Part shown: in pieces, positions 34,669-43,884 of the stretch | Layout of the letters: the number at the start of each line of letters is the position of its first letter | Numbering within the stretch: position 1 is the stretch's first letter | NCBI GenBank assembly: GCA_030695415.1 | Contig: JAUYQZ010000013.1 | Span: 117,048-181,047 of the forward strand | Length of the DNA: 64,000 bases | Source of the DNA: Hylemonella sp. | GTDB lineage: Bacteria > Pseudomonadota > Gammaproteobacteria > Burkholderiales > Burkholderiaceae_C | Reading direction: 5' to 3' | Translations under genes and position numbers: made by a program | The notes under the pieces: generated by a model | What the model saw: the letters and a program-made list of their open reading frames with translations, nothing else | What the model was told of the DNA's origin: nothing | The model's database searches: none

Positions 34669-37600
34669 ATGAAAAACAGCGATACCCCGCCCACCGCATC
34701 CAGCCAGCAGGAAGAGCACCGTCCTGCGCGGCCTCGCGTGCCGGGCTGGCTGCGTGGAATGCACTGGCCCGAAGGCGGCATCCAGGTGTACGGCTGGGTG
34801 CGGCTGGCCCTGTACATCGTGCTGGTGGTGGTGGGTACGCTGACCTACTGGCAGATGCGCCAGCAGCAGGAGGCCGAGCTGATCCGCCAGGCCGATGCGG
34901 AGATCATCCGGGTGGCGGCCACCCAGAGCACGCTGATCCAGCGCATGAGCATGCTCCTGACCCGCTTGCAGCACGGCGACGGCAGCGAAGAGGAAAACGT
35001 GAACGCGCTGGGTGAGACGCTGAGCCAGACACGGACCCAGTCTGCGATGCTCGACCAGCTGCTGGCGCGTCAGGGGGTCTGGCAGATCGACGACCGTCCC
35101 CAACTGCGCAGCACCATTTTCGAATGGCAGGACCGGCGCGAACGGGTTTGGTATCGCGCCCAGTCCCTGCTGTGGCTGCTCGATCAGCAGAATCCGCAGG
35201 CGCGTTCGGTAGCGGCCCAGTTCCTGCAGACCGAACTCGAGTCCTTCTGGCTGACGACGCAAAGCATGGTCGATGAGTTGCAGTTGGCCGCGCAGCGGCG
35301 ATCGCAGGCGAGTCTGGACCGGATCGAGTTCTCGGGCAACGTGATGCTGGCCATCCTGGTGGTGCTGCTTTTCAGCGTGGCCGAGCCGCTGGTCGGCTTT
35401 GTGAGGCGGCAGAGCGAGGATCTGCAGCGCCAGTCGACGGAGCTCCAGCGCTTGGCCCTGGTGGCGCAGCGAACTTCCAATTGGGTGGCCGTGGTGGACC
35501 GCGGACGGCGCGTGCTCTGGTGCAACGATGCCTTCCTGCGCGGCAAGGGTGGGGTGCCGGAGCAGGTGCTCGGTCAGCATGCCGCCTTGCTGACGCCCAA
35601 TGCGCACAACGATCCGGAGGAGATGGCCCGGCTGCTGACCGAGCTCGACATGGGGCTGCCGGTGCGCGTCGAGCTCATGCACCGTAACAGCCGCGGCGAG
35701 GAAGTCTGGCTCGATGTCGACTACCAGCCCATCCACGACGAGAAGGGCGAAGTCGGGGGCTTCACGCTGGTTGCCAGCGACATCACTGACAATGTCAACG
35801 AACGCCTGCGAATGCGGACCGTGCTGGATGCACTGCCTGCGGGTGTGTTGCTGCACTCGGCCAGCGGGGTGGTGCTGGATGGCAATCAGCGAGCGCAGGA
35901 CATGCTGGGCCTGACGCGGCAGGCATTGATCGGGCTTGATCGCGTGAAGGACGGCGGCACGGTGGTGCGGGCCGACCTGACACCCATGTCCCAGGAGGAG
36001 CGGCCCACGATGCGTGCCCTGAACACCGGTCATGCCGTCAGCGGCGTGCTGGTCGGCTTTGTGCATCCCAACGGCGAGTTGCACTGGCACATGGTCAACA
36101 CGGCACCGGTGCGTGACGCCACCGGTCATCTGGTCGGTGTGATCTCCTGCATGATCGACGTGACTGAGCAGCGCGAACAGCAGCAGCTGCTGACGCTGGC
36201 GATCGAGAGCGCCTCGCTGGGGGTCTGGCACTGGGATCTGCCCAGCGGGCGCATGGACGTCAACGATCGCATGCTGGAGCTCATTGGCTACCGACCGGGC
36301 GAATTGGCCATGACCTCGGACTCTTTCAACGGCCTGGTGCATCGCGATGATCTGGAGGGCTGGAACCGGGCGATCAAGGCGAGCCTGCGCGACCTGCACA
36401 CGCCTTTGCACGAGGAGGTGCGTATCCGCCATGGCAGCGGGCGCTGGATGTGGAACCTGTTCAGCGGTACCGTGGTGTCCCGCGATGTCGGCGGGCGGGC
36501 GCTGCGCATGGCCGGGATCTGCTACGACATCAATGCCCAGAAGGAGCTGGAGGAGCAACTGCGTCAGAGTGCCCACACCGACAGCCTGACGCACCTGCCC
36601 AATCGGGTCGAGCTTCTCAAGCGCATCGAGGTTTCGCTCCAGCGCATGCGTCAGCAGCCCGGCTACTGCTTTGCGGTGCTGTTCATGGACTTCGACCGCT
36701 TCAAACAGGTGAACGATACGCTGGGTCACTCGGTGGGCGACGATCTGCTGCGCCAGATTGCCCGGCGCCTGGAGGACAGCCTGCGCCCGGGTGACGCCTT
36801 CGTGCAGACCAGTGATTTCAGCCAGATGGCGGCACGCATCGGTGGGGATGAGTTCGTCGTGCTGCTGGAAGACATCCGGGGTGATCTGGACGCGCAGGTG
36901 GTGGCCGTGCGCCTGCTGGAGGTGCTGTCCGAGCCCTACCTGATCGGCCCGCACCGCGTCAACTCCACCGCCAGCATTGGCATCGTCACCACGTCGCACA
37001 TGGCCGATGACCCCGACAGCGTGCTGCGCGACGCCGACATTGCCATGTACGAAGCGAAGCGCCACGGGCGCGCGCGGTATGAGATGTTCGAACCCTCCAT
37101 GCGCAAGCGCGTGCATGACGACGTGGAGCTGGAAAATGACCTGCGCCAGGCGGTCGACCGGGGTGAGATCAGCGTCGTGTACCAGCCCATGATCGACCTG
37201 GACAGCGGCCGGCTGGTGGGCATGGAAGCGCTGGCGCGCTGGCAGCATCCGCAGCGTGGGCCGGTGTCGCCCTTGATTTTCATTCCTGTCGCCGAAGCCA
37301 CTGGAATGATCGGTCGGCTGGGGGAGTTCGTTTTGAAGACGGCCTGCCATGAGCTGGTTCGCCTGCGCATTCTGCTGGGCGCGCGCGCGCCAGACGCGGT
37401 CTCGGTCAACCTCTCCCGCGCGCAGTTGCGACAGGCCGGTTTTGTTGCCAAGGTTTCGGAGCTGCTGTACAGCGCCGGGCTGGCGCCGGGTGCGCTGATG
37501 CTGGAGGTGACCGAAAGCCTGGCGGCGCAGGACGAGGGCATGCAGGTCATCCTGCGTGAAATCCGGGCGCTCGGCGTGTCCCTGTCGCTGGACGATTTCG

Positions 37601-37917
37601 GCACCGGTTATTCCTCGCTGTCATGCCTGCACGAACTGCCGGTCAACCAGGTCAAGATCGACCGATCCTTCGTGAGCCAGGCGCTCACCAGCGACTACCA
37701 CCGCGTGATGATCGACGCCACCATCAGCATGGCGCGCACACTGGGGCTCCAGACGGTGGCCGAAGGCATCGAGACGGCCGAGCAGGCTGCGCTCATGGCC
37801 GATCTGGGCTGCGGCAAGGGCCAAGGCTACTTGTTCAGTCGCCCACTCAGCGCGAGTGACCTGGAGAAGTGGGCGCTGACGCGGGCCGAGGGATCCTGGT
37901 CCGTCATCAGGACTTGA
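34669..37917 (+). CDS. Membrane sensor with PAS domains, GGDEF and EAL
   Basis: 1082 residues. Two membrane helices (about 45-65 and 222-245) flank a periplasmic sensor. Three PAS-like domains follow (about 260-385, 388-500, 505-635), then GGDEF (about 645-800) with intact RIGGDEF, and EAL (about 830-1075) with MEALARW, LEVTESL, DDFGTGYSSLSC and VAEGIET. It should make or break cyclic-di-GMP in response to a ligand or redox signal. No RxxD inhibitory site is visible before GGDEF. The EAL half looks catalytically complete, so a phosphodiesterase is plausible. Its 3' end overlaps the convergent gene by 11 bp. Confidence 0.93.
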   Translation: MKNSDTPPTASSQQEEHRPARPRVPGWLRGMHWPEGGIQVYGWVRLALYIVLVVVGTLTYWQMRQQQEAELIRQADAEIIRVAATQSTLIQRMSMLLTRLQHGDGSEEENVNALGETLSQTRTQSAMLDQLLARQGVWQIDDRPQLRSTIFEWQDRRERVWYRAQSLLWLLDQQNPQARSVAAQFLQTELESFWLTTQSMVDELQLAAQRRSQASLDRIEFSGNVMLAILVVLLFSVAEPLVGFVRRQSEDLQRQSTELQRLALVAQRTSNWVAVVDRGRRVLWCNDAFLRGKGGVPEQVLGQHAALLTPNAHNDPEEMARLLTELDMGLPVRVELMHRNSRGEEVWLDVDYQPIHDEKGEVGGFTLVASDITDNVNERLRMRTVLDALPAGVLLHSASGVVLDGNQRAQDMLGLTRQALIGLDRVKDGGTVVRADLTPMSQEERPTMRALNTGHAVSGVLVGFVHPNGELHWHMVNTAPVRDATGHLVGVISCMIDVTEQREQQQLLTLAIESASLGVWHWDLPSGRMDVNDRMLELIGYRPGELAMTSDSFNGLVHRDDLEGWNRAIKASLRDLHTPLHEEVRIRHGSGRWMWNLFSGTVVSRDVGGRALRMAGICYDINAQKELEEQLRQSAHTDSLTHLPNRVELLKRIEVSLQRMRQQPGYCFAVLFMDFDRFKQVNDTLGHSVGDDLLRQIARRLEDSLRPGDAFVQTSDFSQMAARIGGDEFVVLLEDIRGDLDAQVVAVRLLEVLSEPYLIGPHRVNSTASIGIVTTSHMADDPDSVLRDADIAMYEAKRHGRARYEMFEPSMRKRVHDDVELENDLRQAVDRGEISVVYQPMIDLDSGRLVGMEALARWQHPQRGPVSPLIFIPVAEATGMIGRLGEFVLKTACHELVRLRILLGARAPDAVSVNLSRAQLRQAGFVAKVSELLYSAGLAPGALMLEVTESLAAQDEGMQVILREIRALGVSLSLDDFGTGYSSLSCLHELPVNQVKIDRSFVSQALTSDYHRVMIDATISMARTLGLQTVAEGIETAEQAALMADLGCGKGQGYLFSRPLSASDLEKWALTRAEGSWSVIRT

Positions 37918-38488
37918 GGTCCAGCAGGGCGTTCTTGAGCTGCCAGTCGGCCGGCTGGCGGCCCAGCCAGATGCCCATCAGCGCGGCGAAGAACTCGGGC
38001 TCCTTGAAGGGGGCGCCTTGCACCTTGCCCTTGACCGAAATCACCAGACCCTGGCCGGGCACCCAATCGAGGGTGAAGTTGTCGCCCGGCATGAGCTTCT
38101 TGTGATCGGAAAAGATCTGGCTCATGCGCATGATGCCCGGGATCAGCTGGGCAAAGGCGGCGCGGTCCATATTGTCTTCCATGCCTCGCGAGAACAGCTT
38201 GCCCAGCTCGGCGGCGTCGATCTCTCGCAGCATGGTGATGCTCATGCGCTTGGGGCCGGGCGCCTTGAGAAACTCTTCCAGCGAGCCAACCTTGCGACCG
38301 GTGTAGAGACCGGCTGCGTAGACCTTGAAGATGGCCTTGTAGCGCACACCGGCACCATTGAGATCCAGCCTGTTGCCGTTGACCTCGACCTGCGGCGGGA
38401 AGTTGACGCCTGCCACTTCCACAGCGAAAGCCAGCGGGCTTGCGCCCAGCACCAGCGCAAACAGGACGGGACGTAAAAGGGAACGCAT
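37907..38488 (-). CDS. Chalcone isomerase-like periplasmic protein
   Basis: 193 residues with a signal peptide (LFALVLGASPLAFA). The body matches the bacterial chalcone-isomerase-like family (GVRYKAIFKVYAAGLYTG, MSITMLREIDAAELGKLF). No isomerase activity is known for most bacterial members. A TetR-type 20-bp dyad lies 19 bp upstream of its start. Confidence 0.88.
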   Translation of the reverse strand: MRSLLRPVLFALVLGASPLAFAVEVAGVNFPPQVEVNGNRLDLNGAGVRYKAIFKVYAAGLYTGRKVGSLEEFLKAPGPKRMSITMLREIDAAELGKLFSRGMEDNMDRAAFAQLIPGIMRMSQIFSDHKKLMPGDNFTLDWVPGQGLVISVKGKVQGAPFKEPEFFAALMGIWLGRQPADWQLKNALLDLKS

Positions 38489-38507
38489 GATCGAAAACCT
38501 CCAGAAA

Positions 38508-38527
38508 TAGTACGATCGTTCGTTCTA
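38508..38527. promoter_or_regulatory. 20-bp imperfect dyad, candidate TetR-type operator
   Basis: TAGTACGATCGTTCGTTCTA matches its own reverse complement at 16 of 20 positions and has a perfect ACGATCGT core. It lies 19 bp upstream of the chalcone-isomerase-like start. TetR-family operators often look like this, but no TetR gene is in the window. Confidence 0.4.
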
Positions 38528-38564
38528 ATTATCCCAGACCCCGGATCCGGCCCGATTCAGGGTT

Positions 38565-38593
38565 TTTCTGGGGGTGGGCGCCTTTGCTAAACT
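38565..38593 (+). promoter_or_regulatory. Candidate promoter of the trp operon leader
   Basis: A TAAACT -10-like hexamer at 38588-38593 follows a weak TTTCTG at 38565-38570. The predicted transcription start would fall at or next to the leader ATG at 38600, so the leader peptide may be translated from a leaderless mRNA. Weak -35 match; position is inference. Confidence 0.3.
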
Positions 38594-38599
38594 GGCCCC

Positions 38600-38695
38600 A
38601 TGTTCATTCACCGCCTCATCAGCACAGGTTGCAGCGACCGGGGAGCCTGGCCCTGGCGTACCTGTCATGACCTGCGCGCCCGCTCGCGCGACTGA
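38600..38695 (+). CDS. trpL: trp operon leader peptide
   Basis: A 31-codon frame ending in TGA, MFIHRLISTGCSDRGAWPWR then TCHDLRARSRD, with two Trp codons separated by one Pro codon. It lies 129 bp before trpE. Ribosome stalling at the Trp codons would set the downstream RNA fold, giving classical attenuation. Too short for ordinary gene calling, but the WPW and position make it convincing. Confidence 0.75.
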   Translation: MFIHRLISTGCSDRGAWPWRTCHDLRARSRD

Positions 38696-38779
38696 GGCCG
38701 CCGCCAACCTGCCCGGTCTTGCGCCACCCCGGTCCACGGGGTTCCAGAACTGAACGAATGAACATGGCACCCAGTGCCA

Positions 38780-38805
38780 GGCGCCTAGGGCCGCAGGCCC
38801 GCGCC
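38780..38805 (+). terminator. Candidate trp attenuator hairpin
   Basis: GGCGC/GCGCC arms enclose a GGGCC-GCA-GGCCC stem, and GAACCGGAGTTTT follows. The T run is short and offset by 9 bases, so it may act as an attenuator terminator or as a hairpin covering the trpE ribosome-binding region (GGAG at 38811). Confidence 0.4.
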
Positions 38806-38824
38806 GAACCGGAGTTTTCCCGTC

Positions 38825-40321
38825 ATGACCGAATCCGAATTCAACGAACTGGCCCGCCAGGGCTACAACCGCATCCCCCTCCTGGCGCAGGCCTTTGCCG
38901 ACCTGGAAACACCGCTCTCGCTTTACCTGAAGCTTGCGCACGCGCAAAACGGCGGCAAGAACACCTTCCTGCTGGAGTCGGTGGTGGGTGGCGAGCGCTT
39001 CGGGCGCTACAGCTTCATCGGCCTGCCGGCGCGCACCCTGGTGCGCTCGCGGGGCTTTGGCGAGTCGGCCGTGACCGAGGTGGTGACCGACGACGTGGTG
39101 ATCGAAACCTCGCGCCTGAACCCGCTGGATTTCGTCGCCCAGTACCACCAGCGTTTCAAGGTGGCGCTACAGCCCGGCCTGCCGCGTTTTTGCGGTGGCC
39201 TGGCGGGTTATTTCGGCTACGACACCGTGCGCCACATCGAAAAGAAGCTGGTGCACAGCTGCCCGCCCGACACCCTGGGCTGCCCCGACATCCTGCTGCT
39301 GCAATGCGAAGAGCTGGCCGTCATCGACAACCTTTCGGGCAAGCTCTACCTGATCGTCTACGCCGACCCCGGCCAGCCGCAGGCCTATGCAAAGGCCCAG
39401 GCACGCCTGGCCGAGCTGCGCGCGCGGCTCAATACCTCGGTACAGGCCCCGCCCATCAAGCCCAGTCCCTCGCATGACATCGGGCGCGAGTTCGCCAAGG
39501 ACGACTACATCGCTGCGGTGGAGCGCGCCAAGGAGCTGATCGCCGCCGGCGACTTCATGCAGGTTCAGGTGGGCCAGCGCCTGCACAAGCGCTACACCGA
39601 GTCGCCGCTCTCGCTCTACCGTGCGCTGCGTTCGCTCAACCCCTCGCCCTATATGTACTACTACCACTTCGGGGACTTCCACGTGGTGGGGGCTTCGCCG
39701 GAGATCCTGGTGCGGCAGGAGCAGACGCCCGAGGGCCAGAAGGTCACCATCCGCCCGTTGGCCGGCACGCGCCCGCGCGGTGCCACACCGGAAGCCGACA
39801 AGGCCGCCGAAGTGGAGCTGGTCAATGACCCCAAGGAGCGCGCCGAGCATGTGATGCTGATTGATCTGGCCCGAAACGATATCGGCCGCATCGCCAAGAC
39901 CGGCAGCGTCAAGGTGACCGAGGCCTTTGTGGTGGAACGCTACAGTCACGTGATGCACATCGTGAGCAACGTCGAGGGTCTGCTGAAAGACGGCGTGAGC
40001 TCGATGGATGTGCTCAAGGCCACCTTCCCTGCCGGCACACTGACCGGTGCGCCCAAGGTGCACGCCATGGAACTGATCGACCAGCTTGAACCCAGCAAGC
40101 GTGGCATCTATGGCGGCGCCTGCGGTTACCTGAGTTACGCCGGCGACATGGACGTGGCGATTGCCATCCGCACCGGCATCATCAAGAACGACACGCTCTA
40201 CGTGCAGGCCGCCGCCGGCGTGGTGGCCGACTCGGTGCCCGAGATGGAGTGGCGCGAGACCGAGCACAAGGCGCGCGCCCTGGTGCGTGCTTCTGAACTG
40301 GTCGAGCAGGGGCTGGAGTGA
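38825..40321 (+). CDS. trpE: Anthranilate synthase component I
   Basis: 498 residues. The LLES tryptophan-feedback motif occurs in [15 protein letters not shown] near residue 50, and chorismate-binding motifs include [13 protein letters not shown] and [19 protein letters not shown]. It converts chorismate to anthranilate with TrpG. First structural gene of the trp operon behind trpL. Confidence 0.98.
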   Translation: MTESEFNELARQGYNRIPLLAQAFADLETPLSLYLKLAHAQNGGKNTFLLESVVGGERFGRYSFIGLPARTLVRSRGFGESAVTEVVTDDVVIETSRLNPLDFVAQYHQRFKVALQPGLPRFCGGLAGYFGYDTVRHIEKKLVHSCPPDTLGCPDILLLQCEELAVIDNLSGKLYLIVYADPGQPQAYAKAQARLAELRARLNTSVQAPPIKPSPSHDIGREFAKDDYIAAVERAKELIAAGDFMQVQVGQRLHKRYTESPLSLYRALRSLNPSPYMYYYHFGDFHVVGASPEILVRQEQTPEGQKVTIRPLAGTRPRGATPEADKAAEVELVNDPKERAEHVMLIDLARNDIGRIAKTGSVKVTEAFVVERYSHVMHIVSNVEGLLKDGVSSMDVLKATFPAGTLTGAPKVHAMELIDQLEPSKRGIYGGACGYLSYAGDMDVAIAIRTGIIKNDTLYVQAAAGVVADSVPEMEWRETEHKARALVRASELVEQGLE

Positions 40322-40326
40322 ACATC

Positions 40327-40920
40327 ATGGCAAAGAACATCCAATTGCTCATGGTCGACAACTACGACTCCTTCACCTACAACCTGGTGCAGTACTTCGG
40401 CGAACTCGGTGCCGACGTGGAGGTGCACCGTAACGACGAAATCACGGTCGCCGAGATCGAGCAGAAGCTGAAGGCCAGGCAGCTGGACCGCCTGGTCATC
40501 TCGCCCGGGCCCTGCTCGCCGGCCGAAGCCGGCATCTCGGTGGCGGCCATCCGCCATTTCGCCGGCAAGCTGCCCATCCTGGGTGTCTGCCTGGGGCACC
40601 AGAGCATCGGTGCGGCCTTCGGCGGCAAGATCGTGCGCGCTCAGCAACTGATGCACGGCAAGACCAGCGTCATCACGACCACGCAGGAAGGCGTGTTTGC
40701 GAGCCTGCCCAAGCAGTTCACCGTGAACCGCTACCATTCGCTGGCCATCGAGCGCAGCACCTGCCCGCCCGAGCTGAAAGTGACGGCCTGGACCGAGGAC
40801 GGCGAAATCATGGGCGTGAAGCACAAGACGCTGGCCATCGAGGGTGTGCAGTTCCACCCCGAATCCATCCTGACCGAGCATGGCCACGCCATGCTGAAGA
40901 ATTTCCTGGAACAAGTCTGA
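40327..40920 (+). CDS. trpG: Anthranilate synthase component II (glutamine amidotransferase)
   Basis: 197 residues. The catalytic triad lies in [10 protein letters not shown] (Cys) and VQFHPESI (His, Glu). It supplies ammonia to TrpE and may also serve PabB. The ATG at 40327 is preferred over an upstream GTG at 40318. It starts 5 bp after trpE. Confidence 0.97.
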   Translation: MAKNIQLLMVDNYDSFTYNLVQYFGELGADVEVHRNDEITVAEIEQKLKARQLDRLVISPGPCSPAEAGISVAAIRHFAGKLPILGVCLGHQSIGAAFGGKIVRAQQLMHGKTSVITTTQEGVFASLPKQFTVNRYHSLAIERSTCPPELKVTAWTEDGEIMGVKHKTLAIEGVQFHPESILTEHGHAMLKNFLEQV

Positions 40921-40930
40921 GGACGACACG

Positions 40931-41980
40931 ATGCCACTAGCCCACCAGATCACCCCGCAGGAAGCACTGCAGCGTGTCATCGAGCACCGCGAGATCTTCC
41001 ACGACGAGATGCTGCACATCATGCGTCTCATCATGGGCGGCGAGATGTCGCCCGTGCTGATGGCGGCGCTCATCACCGGCCTGCGCGTGAAGAAGGAAAC
41101 CATCGGCGAGATCACCGCCGCCGCGCAGGTGATGCGCGAGTTCTCGACCAAGGTCAACGTGGCCGACCGCAAGCACCTGGTCGACATCGTGGGCACCGGT
41201 GGCGACGGCGCACACACCTTCAATATCTCCACCTGCTCGATGTTCGTGGCTGCTGCCGCGGGCGCCAAGGTCAGCAAGCACGGCGGGCGCAGCGTCAGCA
41301 GCAAGAGCGGCAGCGCCGATGTGATGGAGTCGCTGGGCATCAATATCAACCTCACCCCCGAGGCCATCGCGAAGTGCATCGCCGAAACGGGAGTGGGCTT
41401 CATGTTTGCGCCCAACCACCATCCGGCCATGAAGAACGTGGCGCCGGTGCGCCGTGAGCTGGGGATCAAGACCCTGTTCAACATCCTGGGCCCGCTGACC
41501 AACCCGGCCGGCGCGCCCAACATCCTGATGGGCGTTTTTCATGCCGATCTGGTGGGCATTCAGGTCCGCGCGCTGCAGCGCCTGGGCACCGAGCATGCTG
41601 TGGTGGTCTATGGCAAGGACGGCATGGACGAGATCAGCCTGGGGGCAGGCACCCTGGTCGGTGAGCTCAAGGGGGGCGAGATCCGGGAGTACGAGATCCA
41701 TCCCGAGGACTTCGGCCTCACCATGGCCAGCACGCGCGCCATCCGGGTGGACACACCCGAAGCTTCGCGCACCATGCTCTTGGGCGTGCTGGACAACCAT
41801 CCTGGCGCAGCACGTGACATCGTCATCCTCAATGCCGGGGCTGCGTTGTACGCGGCCAATGTGACGGACACCATGGCCGCGGGCATCGATCGTGCGCGCG
41901 AAGTCATCGCCTCCGGTGCGGCCAAGGCCAAGCTGGAACAACTCGTGACCGTGGCGCATCGTCTGGGGCAAGCAGCATGA
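40931..41980 (+). CDS. trpD: Anthranilate phosphoribosyltransferase
   Basis: 349 residues. The PRPP-binding motif [14 protein letters not shown] and [18 protein letters not shown] are conserved. It transfers phosphoribose to anthranilate. Its stop overlaps the trpC ATG by four bases. Confidence 0.98.
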   Translation: MPLAHQITPQEALQRVIEHREIFHDEMLHIMRLIMGGEMSPVLMAALITGLRVKKETIGEITAAAQVMREFSTKVNVADRKHLVDIVGTGGDGAHTFNISTCSMFVAAAAGAKVSKHGGRSVSSKSGSADVMESLGININLTPEAIAKCIAETGVGFMFAPNHHPAMKNVAPVRRELGIKTLFNILGPLTNPAGAPNILMGVFHADLVGIQVRALQRLGTEHAVVVYGKDGMDEISLGAGTLVGELKGGEIREYEIHPEDFGLTMASTRAIRVDTPEASRTMLLGVLDNHPGAARDIVILNAGAALYAANVTDTMAAGIDRAREVIASGAAKAKLEQLVTVAHRLGQAA

Positions 41981-42777
41981 GCGATATTCTCGACAAGATT
42001 GTGGCCGTCAAGCGCGAGGAAATCGCCGCGGCCCTCAAGAAGACCTCCTTGGCGGCTATGCGCGCCGATGCCGAGTCGCGGGTGCTGACGCGCGACTTCG
42101 TGGGGGCCTTGCGCGCCAAGATCGGCGCCGGCCAGGCCGCGGTGATCGCCGAGGTCAAGAAGGCCAGTCCGAGCAAAGGCGTGCTGCGCGAGGACTTCAT
42201 TCCCGCCGACATTGCCCAGAGCTATGCCGAAGGTGACGGCCAGACCAGCGCGGCCTGCCTGTCGGTGCTGACCGACCGGCAGTTCTTCCAGGGCCAGCCC
42301 GACTTCCTGAAGCAGGCCCGCGCCTCCTGCCAGCTGCCCGTGCTGCGCAAGGACTTCATGGTCGATCCCTATCAGATCTATGAGTCGCGCGCCATGGGCG
42401 CCGACTGCATCCTGCTCATTGCAGCCTGCCTGGATGACGCCCAGATGGCCGACCTGGAGGCGATTGCGCGCAGTCTGGACATGGCCGTGCTGGTCGAGGT
42501 GCACGACGGGGCCGAACTGGACCGCGCGCTGAAACTGAAAACCCCGCTGATGGGGATCAACAACCGCAACCTGCGTACCTTCGATGTCTCGCTGGAGACC
42601 ACGCTGGCGCTGCGCGAGCGTGTGCCGGCCGACCGCCTGCTGGTGACCGAGTCCGGTATCCTGGACCGGGCCGATGTGCAGCGCATGCGTGACGCCGGCA
42701 TCAACGCCTTCCTCGTGGGGGAGGCGTTCATGCGCGCGCCCGATCCGGGCCTGGCCCTGGCCGAGTTGTTCGGCTGA
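41977..42777 (+). CDS. trpC: Indole-3-glycerol phosphate synthase
   Basis: 266 residues. Catalytic lysines and glutamates lie in [26 protein letters not shown] and the loop [20 protein letters not shown] is at the C-terminal phosphate site. Monofunctional (no TrpF fusion). Its TGA shares one base with the ung ATG. Confidence 0.98.
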   Translation: MSDILDKIVAVKREEIAAALKKTSLAAMRADAESRVLTRDFVGALRAKIGAGQAAVIAEVKKASPSKGVLREDFIPADIAQSYAEGDGQTSAACLSVLTDRQFFQGQPDFLKQARASCQLPVLRKDFMVDPYQIYESRAMGADCILLIAACLDDAQMADLEAIARSLDMAVLVEVHDGAELDRALKLKTPLMGINNRNLRTFDVSLETTLALRERVPADRLLVTESGILDRADVQRMRDAGINAFLVGEAFMRAPDPGLALAELFG

Positions 42778-43538
42778 TGCCCTCGCCGCAGCCGGAACTG
42801 TTCCCGGTCGACACGGCCGTGCCAGGCCGACTCAAAGCCTGGGAGCCGGCGCACTGGCCGGTGGCGCCGGACTGGCAGCCACTGGTATCGCAATTTTTCG
42901 GGAGCGAAACCGGGCGAAGGCTGGGGCGCCACATCGCGGACCGGCTGGCTGCAGGCGCCACCATCTATCCCCCCCAGCCCTTGCGCGCGCTGGAACTGAC
43001 GGCGCTGGCCGATGTGCGTGTGCTGATCCTGGGGCAGGACCCGTACCACGGGCCGGGGCAGGCCGAGGGCCTGGCATTTTCGGTGGCGTCCGGCGTGCGC
43101 CTGCCGCCTTCGCTGCGAAACATCCACCAGGAACTGGCGCGCGACCCCGCTTTGTCTCACGTTGGCCCGCCGGCCGATGGCTCGCTTCTGCGCTGGGCGC
43201 GTCAGGGGGTGCTGCTTCTGAACACCTGTCTGACGGTGGAGGATGGTCAGCCCGCCAGTCACGCCGGTCTCGGTTGGGAAGTGCTTACTGATGAAATTAT
43301 CAAGGCCGTGGTTGCGCGTCCAAAACCGGCGGTGTTCATGCTTTGGGGCGCGCATGCGCAGCGCGCCGCGCTCGCGGCCGGGCTGGAGGACGCCCGGGGG
43401 CCGCATCTGGTGCTGCGGGCCAACCACCCCTCGCCGCTCTCGGCCCGGCGCGGTCCGCAGCCCTTTTTGGGGTGCGGCCACTTCAGTCAGGCCCAGCTCT
43501 TCCTGAAAAGCCGGGGGCTGGGCGACCTGGTGTGGTGA
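42777..43538 (+). CDS. ung: Uracil-DNA glycosylase
   Basis: 253 residues. The water-activating motif LGQDPYHGPGQAEGLAFSV and the DNA-intercalation motif NHPSPLSARRG are intact. It removes uracil from DNA. Downstream of trpC by a one-base overlap, the last chromosomal protein gene before the tRNA. Confidence 0.97.
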   Translation: MPSPQPELFPVDTAVPGRLKAWEPAHWPVAPDWQPLVSQFFGSETGRRLGRHIADRLAAGATIYPPQPLRALELTALADVRVLILGQDPYHGPGQAEGLAFSVASGVRLPPSLRNIHQELARDPALSHVGPPADGSLLRWARQGVLLLNTCLTVEDGQPASHAGLGWEVLTDEIIKAVVARPKPAVFMLWGAHAQRAALAAGLEDARGPHLVLRANHPSPLSARRGPQPFLGCGHFSQAQLFLKSRGLGDLVW

Positions 43539-43580
43539 ATCCGGTGGCCGGCGCGCCTCGCGACCGTCAAAATTTCATGG

Positions 43581-43586
43581 CATAAT
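43581..43586 (+). promoter_or_regulatory. -10 element of the tRNA-Tyr promoter
   Basis: CATAAT lies 16 bp before the tRNA 5' end, well placed for a sigma-70 promoter. The -35 box is not clear. Confidence 0.4.
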
Positions 43587-43602
43587 ATGAGGCTCACCTA
43601 AT

Positions 43603-43688
43603 GGAGAGGTGGCCGAGTGGTTAATGGCAGCAGACTGTAAATCTGCCCGCGAGAGCGTACGCTGGTTCGAATCCAGCCCTGTCCACCA
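43603..43688 (+). tRNA. tRNA-Tyr (anticodon GTA)
   Basis: 86 bases including encoded CCA. Anticodon arm GCAGACTGTAAATCTGC carries GTA; a long variable arm (class II) and the T arm GCTGGTTCGAATCCAGC follow. The acceptor stem has one G-G mismatch: G43606 faces G43681, where C would restore pairing. The mobile element begins at this 3' end, so the mismatch may have been brought in by integration. Confidence 0.95.
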
Positions 43689-43694
43689 CCCCCT
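43661..43694 (+). other. Probable left attachment site (attL) of the integrative element
   Basis: The T-arm and acceptor end of tRNA-Tyr, immediately followed by foreign sequence and a P4-type integrase. tRNA 3' ends are the usual targets of this integrase class. The matching direct repeat (attR) must lie beyond the window. Confidence 0.7.
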
Positions 43695-43801
43695 TATCCG
43701 CAAGCATCCACGAATGACCGTGGAAATCCCGGAAAACCTAGGGTATTCTGCGCTTCTTGGCCCGCATTTGTCCGCTGCTGTTTGCATGCAGCCAGAGGCT
43801 A

Positions 43802-43878
43802 GTGTGGGAGGGATGTGGGAGTAAGTTGGCTTACTCCCACACTGCACCCCTCCCAAGGTGGGCTTGAAAGTGTGGGAG
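43802..43878. repeat. Clustered GTGTGGGAG repeats, candidate integrase arm-binding sites
   Basis: GTGTGGGAG occurs at 43802-43810 and 43870-43878, with a one-mismatch copy at 43813-43821 and an inverted copy at 43834-43842. The middle pair forms a 12-bp stem hairpin (43814-43841). A GTGTGGGAT copy follows the integrase stop at 45096. Spacing between att and int fits integrase arm or excisionase sites. Confidence 0.5.
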
Positions 43879-43884
43879 AAAGAA

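Noticed and set aside
34567..37350. Long open frame on the minus strand opposite the GGDEF/EAL gene
   Set aside because: High-GC codon bias keeps the opposite strand open; its product is His/Gln/Arg-rich without family motifs, while the plus strand has complete PAS, GGDEF and EAL motifs.
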